DNA of 64,000 bases from Hemerocallis citrina. Its lineage: Eukaryota > Streptophyta > Magnoliopsida > Asparagales > Asphodelaceae. The notes beneath the pieces were generated by a model that was not told the origin of the DNA, ran no database searches, and saw only the letters and a list, made by a program, of their open reading frames with translations. Location of the stretch: the NCBI GenBank assembly GCA_017893485.1, contig CM030366.1, positions 188,277,947 to 188,341,946 of the forward strand, written 5' to 3'. A program made the position numbers and the translations under genes. Shown piece by piece: positions 22,200 through 33,300 of the stretch. Every line of letters begins with the position of its first letter. The stretch's first letter is position 1.

Positions 22200-22697
22200 A
22201 TGGCCGATCAGCATGATCCCCAGAATGAGGCGCATTGATTTGTCCTCTTCGAGTATGAAGAGGAAGAGCCAATAGAGAAAAAAGAAGACCTAGAGGAGGA
22301 AGAAGAACTAGAAGAGATAGAAGAGAAATTCCCCGAGTCCAGGGAGATTACTCCACCCCCGCTTGACTTTCCTGAAGAATCCTCAGACGAAGAACTAGTT
22401 CCAGATGACCAAGACGATATTGTTGCTTCTCTTTGAAGAGAATTGGATGCTCAAAAGTGGAGAGTAAACCACTTGGAATCGCAATGGGCAGAAGACAAGG
22501 AGCGCATTCAGGAGCTGAGTTTTCAAGTGTGCGAACTCGAGAAGGTTCAGCACGTGAATGATCGACATTTTGCCAAGTTGGATCACCTCACTCGCTAGGA
22601 TAAGCAGGAGCGGCAACAGAGCTTTGAAGATATGAGGAAGGAAATCCAGGAACTACGGAAAGAGCTCAGAGCAGCCAAGAGAAACTGTAGAATCTAG
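22200..22697 (+). pseudogene. Extra coiled-coil ORF between primer site and gag
   Basis: From ATG at 22200 a 165-codon frame runs to TAG at 22695. It is broken only by TGA 22236, TGA 22434 and TAG 22596, all explainable as CGA to TGA or CAG to TAG changes. The N-terminal half is extremely acidic (runs of E around residues 25-50). The C-terminal half is charged with heptad-like spacing (QWAEDKERIQELSFQVCELE; FEDMRKEIQELRKELRAAKR), suggesting a coiled coil. It precedes the gag ATG by about 150 bp. I do not recognise a named family. Function unknown; a gag-like leader protein or structural partner is possible. Confidence 0.6.
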
Positions 22698-22848
22698 ATT
22701 GTCTTTTGTTAAGGGATGTAATGAATGTATTGAAATAAAGTTTTTCTTTCTGAATGTAAAAAATTTAATTTTGGAATGAATAAATTTTTTTGAAGTGATG
22801 TTATTTGTGTTATTTATGATGATTAATGATGAATTTTATGACTCAGAA

Positions 22849-23741
22849 ATGGCACAAAGGAACAGGGAAAACGAAGTGCATATCAGTAAGAATGGGCTAG
22901 ATTTGGAGACCGAACTAGTTCAAGTATATCAGACCTTAAGTGCTTTTTCTGCCAACATTGTCGGGAACCATGGGGCAGGGCCAGCTGTACATATTCCCGA
23001 AGCAATCAGGCTGGTTGAATCGTTCAAAAGGATGAGGCCACCTATGTTTGAAGGCCAGGCAAATCCGAATGCTGCTGATGACTGGATTAGACAGATTGAA
23101 TCAGTCTTTGAAGTGCTAGAGACCCCAGAGGCCATTAAGGTGAAATTGGCCACCATCCAGCTGGAGAAAGATGCAGGTGTTTAGTGGCAATCATTGAAGA
23201 GGACTTTGGGCAATGTGCAGCTTACTTGGGAAGAGTTTCTTGAAGAATTCAGGAGTCACTATTTTCCAGTGGATGTTCAAGAGAAGAAGGCTATGGAATT
23301 TTTGGGCTTGCAGCAAGACAGTATGTCTGTGCGGGAGTATGAGACCAGATTCAACCAACTCTCAAGGTATGCACCGAAAATGGTTCAGGATGAAGCCAAG
23401 AAAGTCCCAAAGTTTGAGTAAGGGTTGAGGCCAAGCTTGAAGACCCGCATGATACCCTAGATGTCCGAAGATTTGAGAAGTTGGTCAGGAGCCTGGAAGG
23501 GTACCCACTTGCTACAAGTGTGGAGAAGCAGGCCATATATCTTCTGGGTGTACTAAGTCACCAGCGAACAGGACGTGTTATCTTTGTGGCAAGGAGGGCC
23601 ATATCAAGCCATTTTGCCCTCAACTTCAGCCGGAAGGACCAAGTCAGAAGCAGTCCAACCCAGGGCAAAAGCAGTTTCGGCAGGGGCGAGTGTTCGCTTT
23701 GACCGAGGCAGATGCTGATGATGTAGACAACGTCATCACGG
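22849..23741 (+). pseudogene. Chromovirus gag with two zinc knuckles
   Basis: It opens MAQRNRENEV. The retrotransposon gag domain follows (FKRMRPPMFEGQANPNAADDW, then LTWEEFLEEFRSHYFP and SVREYETRFNQLSRYAPKMV). The nucleocapsid part, in a shifted frame around 23510-23640, has two CCHC knuckles: CYKCGEAGHISSGC and CYLCGKEGHIKPFC. Defects: TAG at about 23182 where Trp is expected, TAA at about 23419, TAG near 23458, and a shift before the knuckles. The gag frame reads to VDNVITG, where a candidate splice donor lies. It coats element RNA in particles when intact. Confidence 0.88.
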
Positions 23742-23815
23742 GTATGGGAGATGATGCTTAGTTGCTTTATTGCTTTTCCACTTTTGTAATAAATGAGAGT
23801 ACTCTTATGTAACAG
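23742..23815 (+). other. Candidate 74-bp intron between gag and protease
   Basis: GTATGGGAG ... TTATGTAACAG, with a T-rich tract (TTGCTTTATTGCTTTTCC). Removing it joins VITG to DIQINGIKASVLFD in one frame, exactly the continuity expected in a gypsy gag-pol protein. Unspliced, the frame hits TAG shortly after VITGMGDDA. It could instead be a random insertion, or gag and pol could be separated by another expression strategy. Evidence is only from sequence. Confidence 0.5.
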
Positions 23816-24240
23816 GAGACATTCAAATAAATGGAATAAAGGCATCAGTTTTATTTGATATGAGATCATCGCACACATTTGTGTCATCCTCATTTGCAAA
23901 ACGATTGGGAGTTGAACCTAAAATTTTTCTTGACAAAGTTCTATCTGTGGATACTCCGTCAGGAGAAAATTTGACTACCGGCCGATATTATGAAGGGTGT
24001 GATCTTGAGATCGGAAGCAGGCTCTTTGACATCGACTTCATTGAGTTGGCGGTTTTAGGGATCGACATCATTATTGGCATAGACTGGATGTCACTTTACA
24101 GTGCCACTATTGAGTGCAAGAGCAAAGAGGTTGTGGTGAAGGCTCCAGGGGGACCAGCAATTACATTTAAAAGTAAGAGGAAGTGTAAGCAGTTGGTAGC
24201 AGCTTTGTCAGAGAAGAAAGTTCCAAAAGAAGTGAGGTAG
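23816..24240 (+). pseudogene. Chromovirus aspartic protease
   Basis: INGIKASVLFD, then SSHTFVSSSFAKRLGVEP and LAVLGIDIIIGIDWM match the retroviral-type protease fold of gypsy elements. The catalytic Asp-Ser/Thr-Gly is changed: the sequence at 23857-23865 reads Asp-Met-Arg, which C-to-T and G-to-A changes could give from Asp-Thr-Gly. The protease is therefore dead in this copy. The frame ends at TAG 24238 at the border to RT. Confidence 0.85.
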
Positions 24241-25905
24241 ATTCCAGTGGTCCGAGATTTTCCAGCAGTATTTCTTGATGATCTACCAGGGCTTTCCCCT
24301 CATTGAGATGTTGATTTCAGCATCACTGTTCAACCAGGGAGTGCACCCATTTCTAAGGCACCATATAGAATGGTACCGGCTGAGCAAGATGAGATCAAGA
24401 AGCAGATTGAAGAGTTGTTGAGCAAAGGATTCATTAGGCCCAGTGCGCCACCTTGGGGAGCCCTAGTTCTTTTGGTGAAGAAGAAGAATGGATCAATGAG
24501 GATGTGTATCGACTACAGAGAGTTGAACAAGGCTACAGTACAGAACAAGTATACTATTCCTCGAATCGATGATCTGTTCGACCGTCTACAAGGAGCAGCA
24601 ATTTTCTCCAAGATAGACCTACGGTCAGGATATCACCAAGTCCGAGTAAAAGAAGAAGATGTGCACAAGACGGCTTTCCGAACTAGGCATGGTCACTATG
24701 AGTTTCTCATACCATTTGGAGTAACTAATGCACCTGCTATCTACACGGACATGATGAACAGGGTTCTGCGGCCATTCATCGATTCTTTTGTCGTTGTGTT
24801 CATCGACGACATATTGGTCTATTCCAAGTTAGAGGAAGAGCATGCCGAGCACCTAGCAGAGGTTCTGAAGAAGCTACAAGAGCACAAACTGTATGCGAAG
24901 CTGTCCAAATGTGACTTCTAGAAAATCGAAATTGCCTTCCTGGGTCACATCCTTTCTAAGGAGGGAGTGACTACTGACCCACAGAAGATTGAGGCAGTGA
25001 AAGATTGGCCTAGACCGACCACAGTAAAAGAGATTAGGAGCTTTCTGGGTTTAACTGGATACAACAGAAGATTCATTCAGGGTTATGCCCAGATAGCTGT
25101 GCCACTTACAAGGCTTACAAGGAAGAACGTGAGTTTCAATTGGTCGGATCAGTGTAAAGCTAGCTTCCAAGAGTTGAAGGGAAGATTGACTACTGCTCCC
25201 ATTTTGGCTTTGCTAAGAGCAGGAGTCGAAAATGATGTCTACAGCGATACTTCCCATCGCGGTTTGGGCTGTGTGCTGATGCAAGAGGAAAAGGTAATAG
25301 CTTATGGGTCTAGACAGCTGAAACCGCATGAAAAGAATTATGCAACCCATGATCTGGAGCTGGCAGCAATCATCTTTGCTTTGAAACAATGGAGGCACTA
25401 CATGTACGGGGAGAAGGTCAACATGTACATGGATCACAAGAGTTTGAAGTATATCTATCATCAGAGGGAGTTGAATTTGAGACAGAGGAGATGGTTAGAA
25501 GTGTTGGAAGACATCCGACCTGAGATCAAGTACCATCCGGGCAAGGCTAATGTTGTAGCTGATGCGCTCAGCAGGAAGAGCAGTTTGTCTCGATTGATCA
25601 CAACTCAGGAAAAGTTGGCGGATGATCTTGATCGAGCAGAGATTGAGGTGGTTTTGCAAGGTTTGGGAGCTTCCTTAGCTCAGTTGAGGATTCAACCTAC
25701 TTTGAGAGACAGAATCATCGACAGTCAGAAGATAGATCCAGAAATCCAAGAGATGATAGAGCAAGGTGGTGTTGGCAGGTTGTCAGAGTTTCAGGTGAAG
25801 GATGCAATGTTGTGGTATGGAGAGCGGCTGTGTGTGCCAGATCTAGCAGAACTGAAGGAAAGTATTTTTCAGGAAGCGCATGCTACTTTATTATCCGTGC
25901 TCTAG
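24241..25905 (+). pseudogene. Chromovirus reverse transcriptase and RNase H
   Basis: RT landmarks: [62 protein letters not shown], and the catalytic [10 protein letters not shown] near 24801. Thumb region: FLGHILSKEGVTTDPQKIEA. RNase H: VYSDTSHRGLGCVLM, AYGSRQLKPHEKNYATHDLE, and the HPGKANVVADALSR end. Stops lie at 24305 and about 24919, with upstream TAG at 24238. Most catalytic residues survive, so decay is modest. After RNase H the linker leads to the integrase zinc finger, where the frame breaks near 25903. Confidence 0.94.
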
Positions 25906-27124
25906 GGAGTACTAAGATGTACAAGAACATAGAGCTATATTTCTGATGGCTAGAGATGAAGCAAGATGTGGCTGAGTTTGTTGCCAAGTGTGCAGTTTGT
26001 CAGCAAATCAAAGCCAAGAATCAGAAGCCCAGAGGTTTGTTGCAGCCATTACCCATCTCGGAGTGGAAGTGGGATTGTATCAGCATGGACTTTATCACAG
26101 GTTTGCCCAAGAGTTCCAAAGGCAATGATACAATTTGGGTGATAGTGGACCAACTCACCAAATCGGCTCACTTTTTGGCGATGAAGCTTACTTGGTCAAT
26201 GGAGAAGTTGGCAGAGTTGCATGTTGACGAGATTGTGAAGCTTCATGGAGTTCTGCTATCGATAGTATCCTACCGAGATGCGCTTTTCACTTTGCATTTA
26301 TGGAGAAGTCTTCAAGAAGCTTTAGGGACGAAGACTAATTTCAGTACGACCTTTCATCCTCAAATTGATGGGCAGACTGAGAGAGTCAACAGGGTACTGG
26401 AAGATATGCTGAGATGGTGTGTGTTGAATTTTGGTGGCAGCTGGGAGAAACATTTGGCTCTTATAGAATTTGCCTACAACAAAAGCTTCCAAGCAAGCAT
26501 TGGGATGGCACCGTATGAAGCTCTGTATGGTAGGAAGTGCAGGACACCGGTTTGTTGGTATGAAGTAGGGGAGCGGTAGCTGTATGGGCCAGAGATTGTG
26601 CAGCAAACCTCAGAAAAGATCGAGCTGATCAGGAAAAGGTTAGTCGACGCACAGAGCAGGCAGAAGAGTTATGCCGACAACCAGAGGAGAGACCTGGAGT
26701 TTGATAAAGGTGACTTTTCTTTGTGAAGGTGTCCCCGACCAAGGGGGTGATTCGGTTTGGCAGGGGAAGAAAATTAACCCCGAGATACATTGCACCTTAT
26801 AAGATATTGAAAAGGATTGGGAAGACAGCTTATCGGTTAGAATTACTAGAAGAATTGGCCCAAGTGCACAATGTCTTTCATGTGTCTATGTTACGAGGTT
26901 ATATCCCGGATCCGAGTCATCATTTGCCAAAAGTGCCAGAAGGTCTGCAATTGGATTTGAGCTATGCAGAACGTACAGTAGAGATTGTGGATCGTCGAGA
27001 GAAGGTCTTGAGAAATAAGACAATATCTATGGTCAAGGTCATTTGGAGGAACCAATTTGTTGAGGAGGCCACTTGGGAATCAGAGGAAAAGATGATGAAA
27101 GATCACCCTGAACTCTTCAACTAA
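25906..27124 (+). pseudogene. Chromovirus integrase with C-terminal chromodomain
   Basis: The zinc-finger end (CAVCQQIKAKNQKPRGLLQP) is kept, but its HH half around 25880-25950 is scrambled by a stop and shifts. The catalytic core shows WDCISMDFITGLP (first Asp), YRDALF (second Asp, expected DRDPRF-like) and DGQTERVNRVLED (Glu). A TAG at 26577 and a shift near 26720 follow. The C-terminal GPY/F-like region leads to a chromodomain (VEIVDRREKVLRN, VKVIWRNQFVEEATWE) and stop at 27122. The chromodomain is the main reason for the Tekay/Del assignment. Confidence 0.92.
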
Positions 27125-27210
27125 ATTTTTTGTGAACTTTCTTGTCTTTTCTTTTCTTTCTTTGTATTTTTCTCACTCTTAAGAGTAGTTTCGAGGATGA
27201 AACTATTCTA

Positions 27211-27222
27211 AGGAGGGAGTAC
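27211..27222 (+). other. Polypurine tract
   Basis: AGGAGGGAGTAC lies immediately before the 3' LTR at 27223. It is the usual primer for plus-strand synthesis. Confidence 0.8.
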
Positions 27223-30041
27223 TGTAACACTCCATATTTTTATTTTAATTAAAAATATATTTTTTCAGTTTTGCACGTATGATGCACGTGTTAACTTTTT
27301 CATCCCTATTTTCTTACTCTCATTTACTATTTTATCATGCATAAGTCTTTTTATTTTATTTAGCATTTATTTAAACCCATGGACCTAAGCTTAGATTCTA
27401 GCCTACTAGATTAATTAATAAATTAATTAAAAAGAAAGCCCATGAGATAAGCCCATTAATTAAATCCTATTTTAAGTTGTGCATGGACTCACACATGACA
27501 TGTAACAACTTTTAATACACATTTTTATAGAAATTGTATTAAATATTGTGTATGTGTGTGCACTAGTGCACAACACGTGCACGTGTGAAGATGAGGGGTT
27601 GAGAGGGTGGCCAGTTTTTGTAGTAAAGAGAATGGGGGTTAGGTTTTTGAAGTGGTGGAATAGTGAAGAGTTGGGAGTTATGGGAATTAGGATAATGAAG
27701 AGATAGGAAATTAAGTGAGAAATTATTAGGCGGAGAAATTTGCAAATTTAACCCTCACTTTATCCTATAAATACCCTAGATGTTTCTTCTCATTTCACAC
27801 TTAAAATAAACAAAATAGAGAGAGGAAAAAGAAAGAGAGAAAAGAGTGTTCTTGTGCATTGGAGAGCTCTTGCTAGGAGGAGAAGGACAAGGAGTGCTTG
27901 TTGGAGCTAGGAGCTAGAAGTTTTCTCTCCATCTTGCTTATTCATTCTTCATAAAAGGTGGGTGATCTCTATATTATCTAATTTTTGGTTGAGCATGCTA
28001 GAATATGATATTAGTAATATAGATCAACTTCATGTGATGTGAGTAAACTTGTGTTTTTCTAATTATAAGACATGCATGCTAATATATTATATGAGTAGTA
28101 AAGATAAAGTTGATGTGATAATAAGAGAACAGATCCATGCTATTTATGAATTGTAGAGATTTTGTTATAGTCATCATGTTGGTGGAAAATGAGAAAAAGA
28201 AAGAGAAAAAATCCATGCCAGTGTTTGTACTATGAATAGTAGTAAAATTTTGTTACTAGCGTGTTAATTAGAAATAAGAAAAAGAGATAATGAGTTATGG
28301 CCATATATGCATGTTAATTCACAAATGTAGAAATATATAATGGAAAGATCACTTGAGATTTATCCATTTTGATAAAACTGAATTTTTGGGTGAAAATGAA
28401 TTGATGTGCCTAGAGTTATTTTTAAAATTATTTGCAAGAGATACATTATGCTATTTTTGATTAAAATGAAGAAATGAAACTTTTGTTCATTCAAGAGAAG
28501 GAGACAATTTGAAATATAAATACAATGTTGAGAATACAAATTTGGAAATTCGTGAACCATTGTTTTCAAGGAAAAATCAGTATGAATAAGAAAATTATAG
28601 TTCATAAAAAGAAAAAGAGATTAGATCGATCGTATGTCGAGTTTTGTGAAAAATGACTAAATTCAGAACGGTGTGAACAAAACTACAATAGCGTGATTTC
28701 TAATCAGTAATCACACTTAGACTTATTGGTTAGCTAGTGCACCACAGAGCACTACTATGCTTGTAAGAGATCTTGGGTTAAAAACTTGTTGGACACATTT
28801 TTTTTGTTTCATTTAAATACAATATGAAATCTGTAATTGGGTATAAAGGGAATTCGCTGTAGCTTTATGACATAGAGTCCATATGGACTTAGTGGTTTGC
28901 GGTTGAATCCTTGGGTGCTTACTGTAGCTATTGGCTGGTCTTGGGTTCGAAACTTGATGAAGGCCACTTTGATTTTTTTGAGTTTTAATATTTTTTTAGA
29001 AAGATTTCTAATGAGAATAAAAAATTGAGAAAAATACTAAAATTTCTATAAAATGAAATAAAATTTATTAAAAAGAGTTTAGAATTTTTCAAGTATAATT
29101 GAGAAGTTAAAAAGGAGAAATTGAGATAGAAAATGAGTGTTGACTTAAGTTTTAATTATTAAAAAGTATGAGATTTATTTTAGAAGAAGAGTAAAATATG
29201 GTTGTGTGAAATGATTTCTTTCGAAAAGATTATACTCTTACTTGGTTTAAGAAATGTTTGATGTGGTTGAGATACATTTTATGAGCTTAAATTGCTAGTA
29301 AGATTTCAAGTGATTAATTTATGTTCATGAAAAGAATTATGGCTTCTAAAGATTGTAAATGAATAAGTGAATCATGAATAGTGTCAAGATAAGATAATGA
29401 TCACTTTGTGAATAAGTTGAAGATAAAAATACATTTATTGAAGGGTATGAGTACCCATGGATTCTTGTACATGAAAGATTGTGATTTAGAGTTAGTATGA
29501 CCTCGGGTACCGGCATTGTTGAAATAAAAATAATTGAATAATAATTTTGAGATATGGCCATGGAGCTATCTCGGTATTTGTAATTAAGTTCGGTAGGGGG
29601 TAAGACTAACTCTAGGTATGAAAATTTGTTCATGTCTTGAACTTAAGAACTAGGTACTAAGTGAATATGTAGTAAACCTGGGCAAACGTAAGTAGGGCAC
29701 TCTATATAGTCAGGCGATGGATTCCGGGACTATAGACCCAGTTGGACGGTGGATTCCGGGACTGTGGTTGCTTTGTGGGAGACGAGTTTTTATTTAAATC
29801 CGGAACTATGCGTGGTCGGGCAGATAGTTTGCCGTACTCCAATGCATATACGTATACTGGAGCTAGAGGGGCACTTGCAGGATGATTCGCACGATGAGAA
29901 GTCTGTTATAACAGTCGGGCGGTAGACTCCGGGACTGGGATCCGTACTCGTGGAATGATCTAAACTTTGCTTTATTACTGTGTAGTTTTCTTGGTGAGGG
30001 ATCGAACCCTTAAATGTGGAGTACGTAGGTGCTTGCCCTCG
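27223..30041 (+). repeat. 3' LTR of the chromovirus, truncated
   Basis: It begins TGTAACACTCCATATTTTT and follows the 5' LTR closely, including the TATAAATA box at 27766 and the tRNA-like modules. It has an extra GGCGATGGATTCCGGGAC unit near 29714. It stops after GTAGGTGCTTGCCCTCGG, where the 5' copy continues CCTATGTAGTATGGG. The missing tail is not found beyond the copia element at 37634, so the junction involved a deletion, not a simple insertion. Confidence 0.88.
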
Positions 30042-30343
30042 GATTGTGGCATCAAATATACGTAGGCACCGAGTACTTGAAGTTTAAGAAGAAGAGGAGA
30101 AGACGAAAACAACAAAAGAAGACATCAGCAAGTAGAAGAATGAAGCTGAAGGGGTTGCGGTCGACCGAACGGGAGTGCGATCGACTGGATGGCTGAAAGG
30201 AGTTCTTCGAGAGTACAGAATTCAACAGAGAAGGGGATGGTCGAACGTGCAGTCGATCGGTCATGCCTCGAGTGTGGACTTGACACGTTGTAGTTGACCG
30301 ACCCAAAGTGTGGTCGACCGACATCAACACTGTGTGTTATTTG
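30042..30343 (+). repeat. 5' LTR of copia 2, left piece
   Basis: It aligns with 36947-37207 of the 3' LTR (CAAATATACGTAGGCACCGA versus CAAATACACGTAGGCATTGA, then GAAGAAGAGGAGAAGACG). It carries several copies of a GGTCGACCGA/TCGATCGGTC motif. The piece ends GTGTTATTTG at the insertion point of the solo LTR. Confidence 0.88.
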
Positions 30344-33300
30344 TGTAACCCCTGTTTTCCCAAATCCATATTTTCTGTTTATTTTTGGTATTTTAAATTT
30401 TTGTAAATTATTTTCCCGCTTTCAAATTCTTTTTCTTAAAATGTATTCTGGGATCTTCTATTAAAATCTATTTTCGATTAATAACTTTATTTGTAAATAT
30501 TTTCTATAATTTTTATATTGTAATACAATTCTTATTTTTTTGTTATTAATACTCTTATTATTATTATTGTTATTAGTATTATGGTTAGTATTGATATTTT
30601 TGACTGGTTACTAAAAATCTACTTTTATTTACTATTGGCATTTGTAGTTATTTCAAATAAACTCTATAGTGTAATACAAATTACATTTTTTATATAGATC
30701 ATATTTTTATCTAATATTTTTATAAATATTTTCTACTGAATTTAATAATCCTAAAACCCTAATTCTATTCTTAATGGATTTTAACCCATTTAAACCCATT
30801 TCCCTAATTAACCGAAAACCTGTATACTACCCATAACCCCTTTTCCCCAACCAGTTACTCGTTTTCAACCTCAACCCTAATATCCCTATCCCCTCTACCC
30901 ATATAAAGTGAACCCATATCTGCACCCTAGCCGCTTCGTCTTCTCTCCCTGTCTACCCCTCAGCCGCCCCCCTCGTCTACCTCCCGCTCTCCTCCTCTTC
31001 AACCCATGCACCCTTCTCCCTGTCACCTTCACCTCGCGCCGCCTCGTCTCCCTTTCCCTATGTGCCCTCATGCACCTCCCCATCTTCTCATCCCCTGCTC
31101 TCTGGCTGCACCCTCCCGTCTCTCCCCTCTCCTCCGCCTGCTTGCGACCCCCTCGCGACCCCGGCATCGCGCCGCCATCCAGTGCAGTCAGTCACGATGC
31201 CACCGCGGTGCGCAGCTCCACTACTTTGCCCTCCCTGCCTCCCTCTGCGACTCCTACAACACCGCGCCTCCAGTAGCCCGTACCCTGCTCCCTGTTCGAC
31301 TGCAGTGCCTTCCTCCGTCGACTTGCCGTAGTGCCGCCCTTCCAGTGCGCTGCTCGATCTCGACAGCCAGCCGGTGACGCCTGCAGTACTGCCTGTGTCC
31401 CCCTGCCGTCCAGTCATGGTGCCAGCATCAACGGTCCTCCGTGCGCTTCCCGGTGCGTCGCCCTGCACCTCCTGCAGTGCACCACGAGATCCCCGAGCAC
31501 CCCTGTGCTCTGCCAGCACTTCGACGCCGCTCCCCGGCTTCCCTCCGCAGTGCAACAGTAGCCTCGCCGGCAGCCTTGTCCCGTCGTCGCCCTCGCCGGC
31601 GCTGCCCCTATGCACCGCCCACCGCTAGGCCAACCATCGCCGCAAGAAGTCACTGCCTATAGTTGCTTTTTTATCAAAGGTATTAATCAAGTGATCCTGG
31701 ACCGTCCGATCGACTTGATCATCTTGATCATCATGATCTCTTAATCTGGCCGTCCGATCGTCGATCGATCTTCATCATCCGATCAGATCCTAGCCGTCCG
31801 ATCTTGTTAATCTTAATCATCACCTCTTGATCTCTTGGATCTAGCCGTTGGATCTCTTGATCTTCATCAGTCTTGTTCTGGCCGTTCGATTTGATCTAAT
31901 TATTTTGATCTTGGCCTCTTGATCTCAGCCATCCGATTTTGTGATTGTGTGTTCGTGATTGGTTCGTGATTCGTTCATTATGTTCGTTCCCCAGGATCCG
32001 TTCCTGTTATTCTTGTTCTTTGCATCGTTTTCATCGTCGTTTCTCAGGCAAGTAATTTGTATCAAATTCCTTTCTAAATACAAGTACTAAATACTGCTTG
32101 TAGTGTAGTTGGGCTCTAGAGACAATTCGTGTGTGAAACCCCTTGCTTATATTGTCTTTATAGTGTTGATTCGACCATAGTTGCCTCACGACATACATGA
32201 CATGATATAACCTAGGATTGACCACTTCTTATTGTGTATATGCGTGTTATTCATGTGATATCTTGTGCTCGTTCGTGTTATTCATGATAGACTTGTTGTG
32301 GACTTGTGAAATACCCTATATCATGTGGATTGGACATCTTGTATACTCTATATCATGTTTGGTTATGTTTTGAATGAGTTCTATGTGAACTAGTTGATTT
32401 TGTGCATATACGATGTTTCAGTTTTGCTGGCTTTTCTCGTTTTGATCAATATGTAAGACCCTATTAAGGTCAGTATTTGAGAATGTTTTGTGAACATGAA
32501 TAGTAGAGAATTCTATCTATTTTCCAATCCTTTTGACGGATCTCAGTTTCGTTTTATGGTTTGTGAGTTATGCCTATTTTACTACAGTGGTGTCGAAAGA
32601 TTTTCAGATTTTGTTTTCTATGAATTCTAAAGAGTACTCTATTTTTATTATGGTATTAAAATTATTATTTTGATATGAAACTTTGCTCAGTATTTCTAGA
32701 CTTGATTGGGGTTTACCCAGATTTTTTATGGATTTATTTGAAGAGTTTTACAAAGCTTTTCATGCTTGCAAATAAAGATTTTACATGCAGAATTTTACTA
32801 CTGTTCAGTAAAGAACTTGATTTTCGATCTATTTCTACTTGCTGTTTCTAAAATATTTCTAAATATAAAAGTTAGCCTACTGTATCTATTTTATTAACCT
32901 TTTGGTGGATTTGGATTTCAATATATGGTTTTTGAGATATTTTTGTTTTCGTACTGTAGCGTTTGTTATTTTAGATTTACAAAACTACTGCATATTGATG
33001 TTTTCTGATTTTACTTGACTACTCTATTTTTGTTAGAAAATTATGAAACTTGATTTTCTGTTGCTACACATATAGGGGAATACCCCAGATTGTTTGTGGA
33101 TTTATTTAATGAGTTTTCGTGATGTTTTCTTGTTCCTGAACACAATCTTCTGATTTCTGGCTGAAAGTATTTTCTGGATTCAAATTAGTTTTGAGACTTG
33201 ATTTTGTAAAATACTATATAACTTATATATGTTTGATGGATTTGGCCGGGAGTCTATTTTCTAGAACTTTCGACAGATTCAGATTTGTATTTTTATAACA

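Larger units (their letters stand above)
18744..30041 (+). mobile_element. Ty3/gypsy chromovirus (Tekay/Del type), 3' end truncated
   Basis: Components in order: 5' LTR 18744-22046, tRNA-Met primer site, extra coiled-coil ORF, gag, candidate intron, protease, RT, RNase H, integrase with chromodomain, polypurine tract, and 3' LTR from 27223. The 3' LTR breaks off at 30041, where a copia element begins; the lost part corresponds to about the last 500 bp of the 5' LTR. The LTRs look very alike along their shared length, so insertion is relatively recent, yet coding parts carry many stops and some shifts. The chromodomain at the integrase tail places it among chromoviruses, which target chromatin marks. 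Confidence 0.93.

Noticed and set aside
30895..31662. Many long overlapping ORFs on both strands in a GC-rich block
   Set aside because: Six-frame openness comes from C-rich composition. The block is inside a solo LTR, peptides are Pro/Ser/Arg low complexity, and the relative at 60266 shows the same pattern with different sequences.
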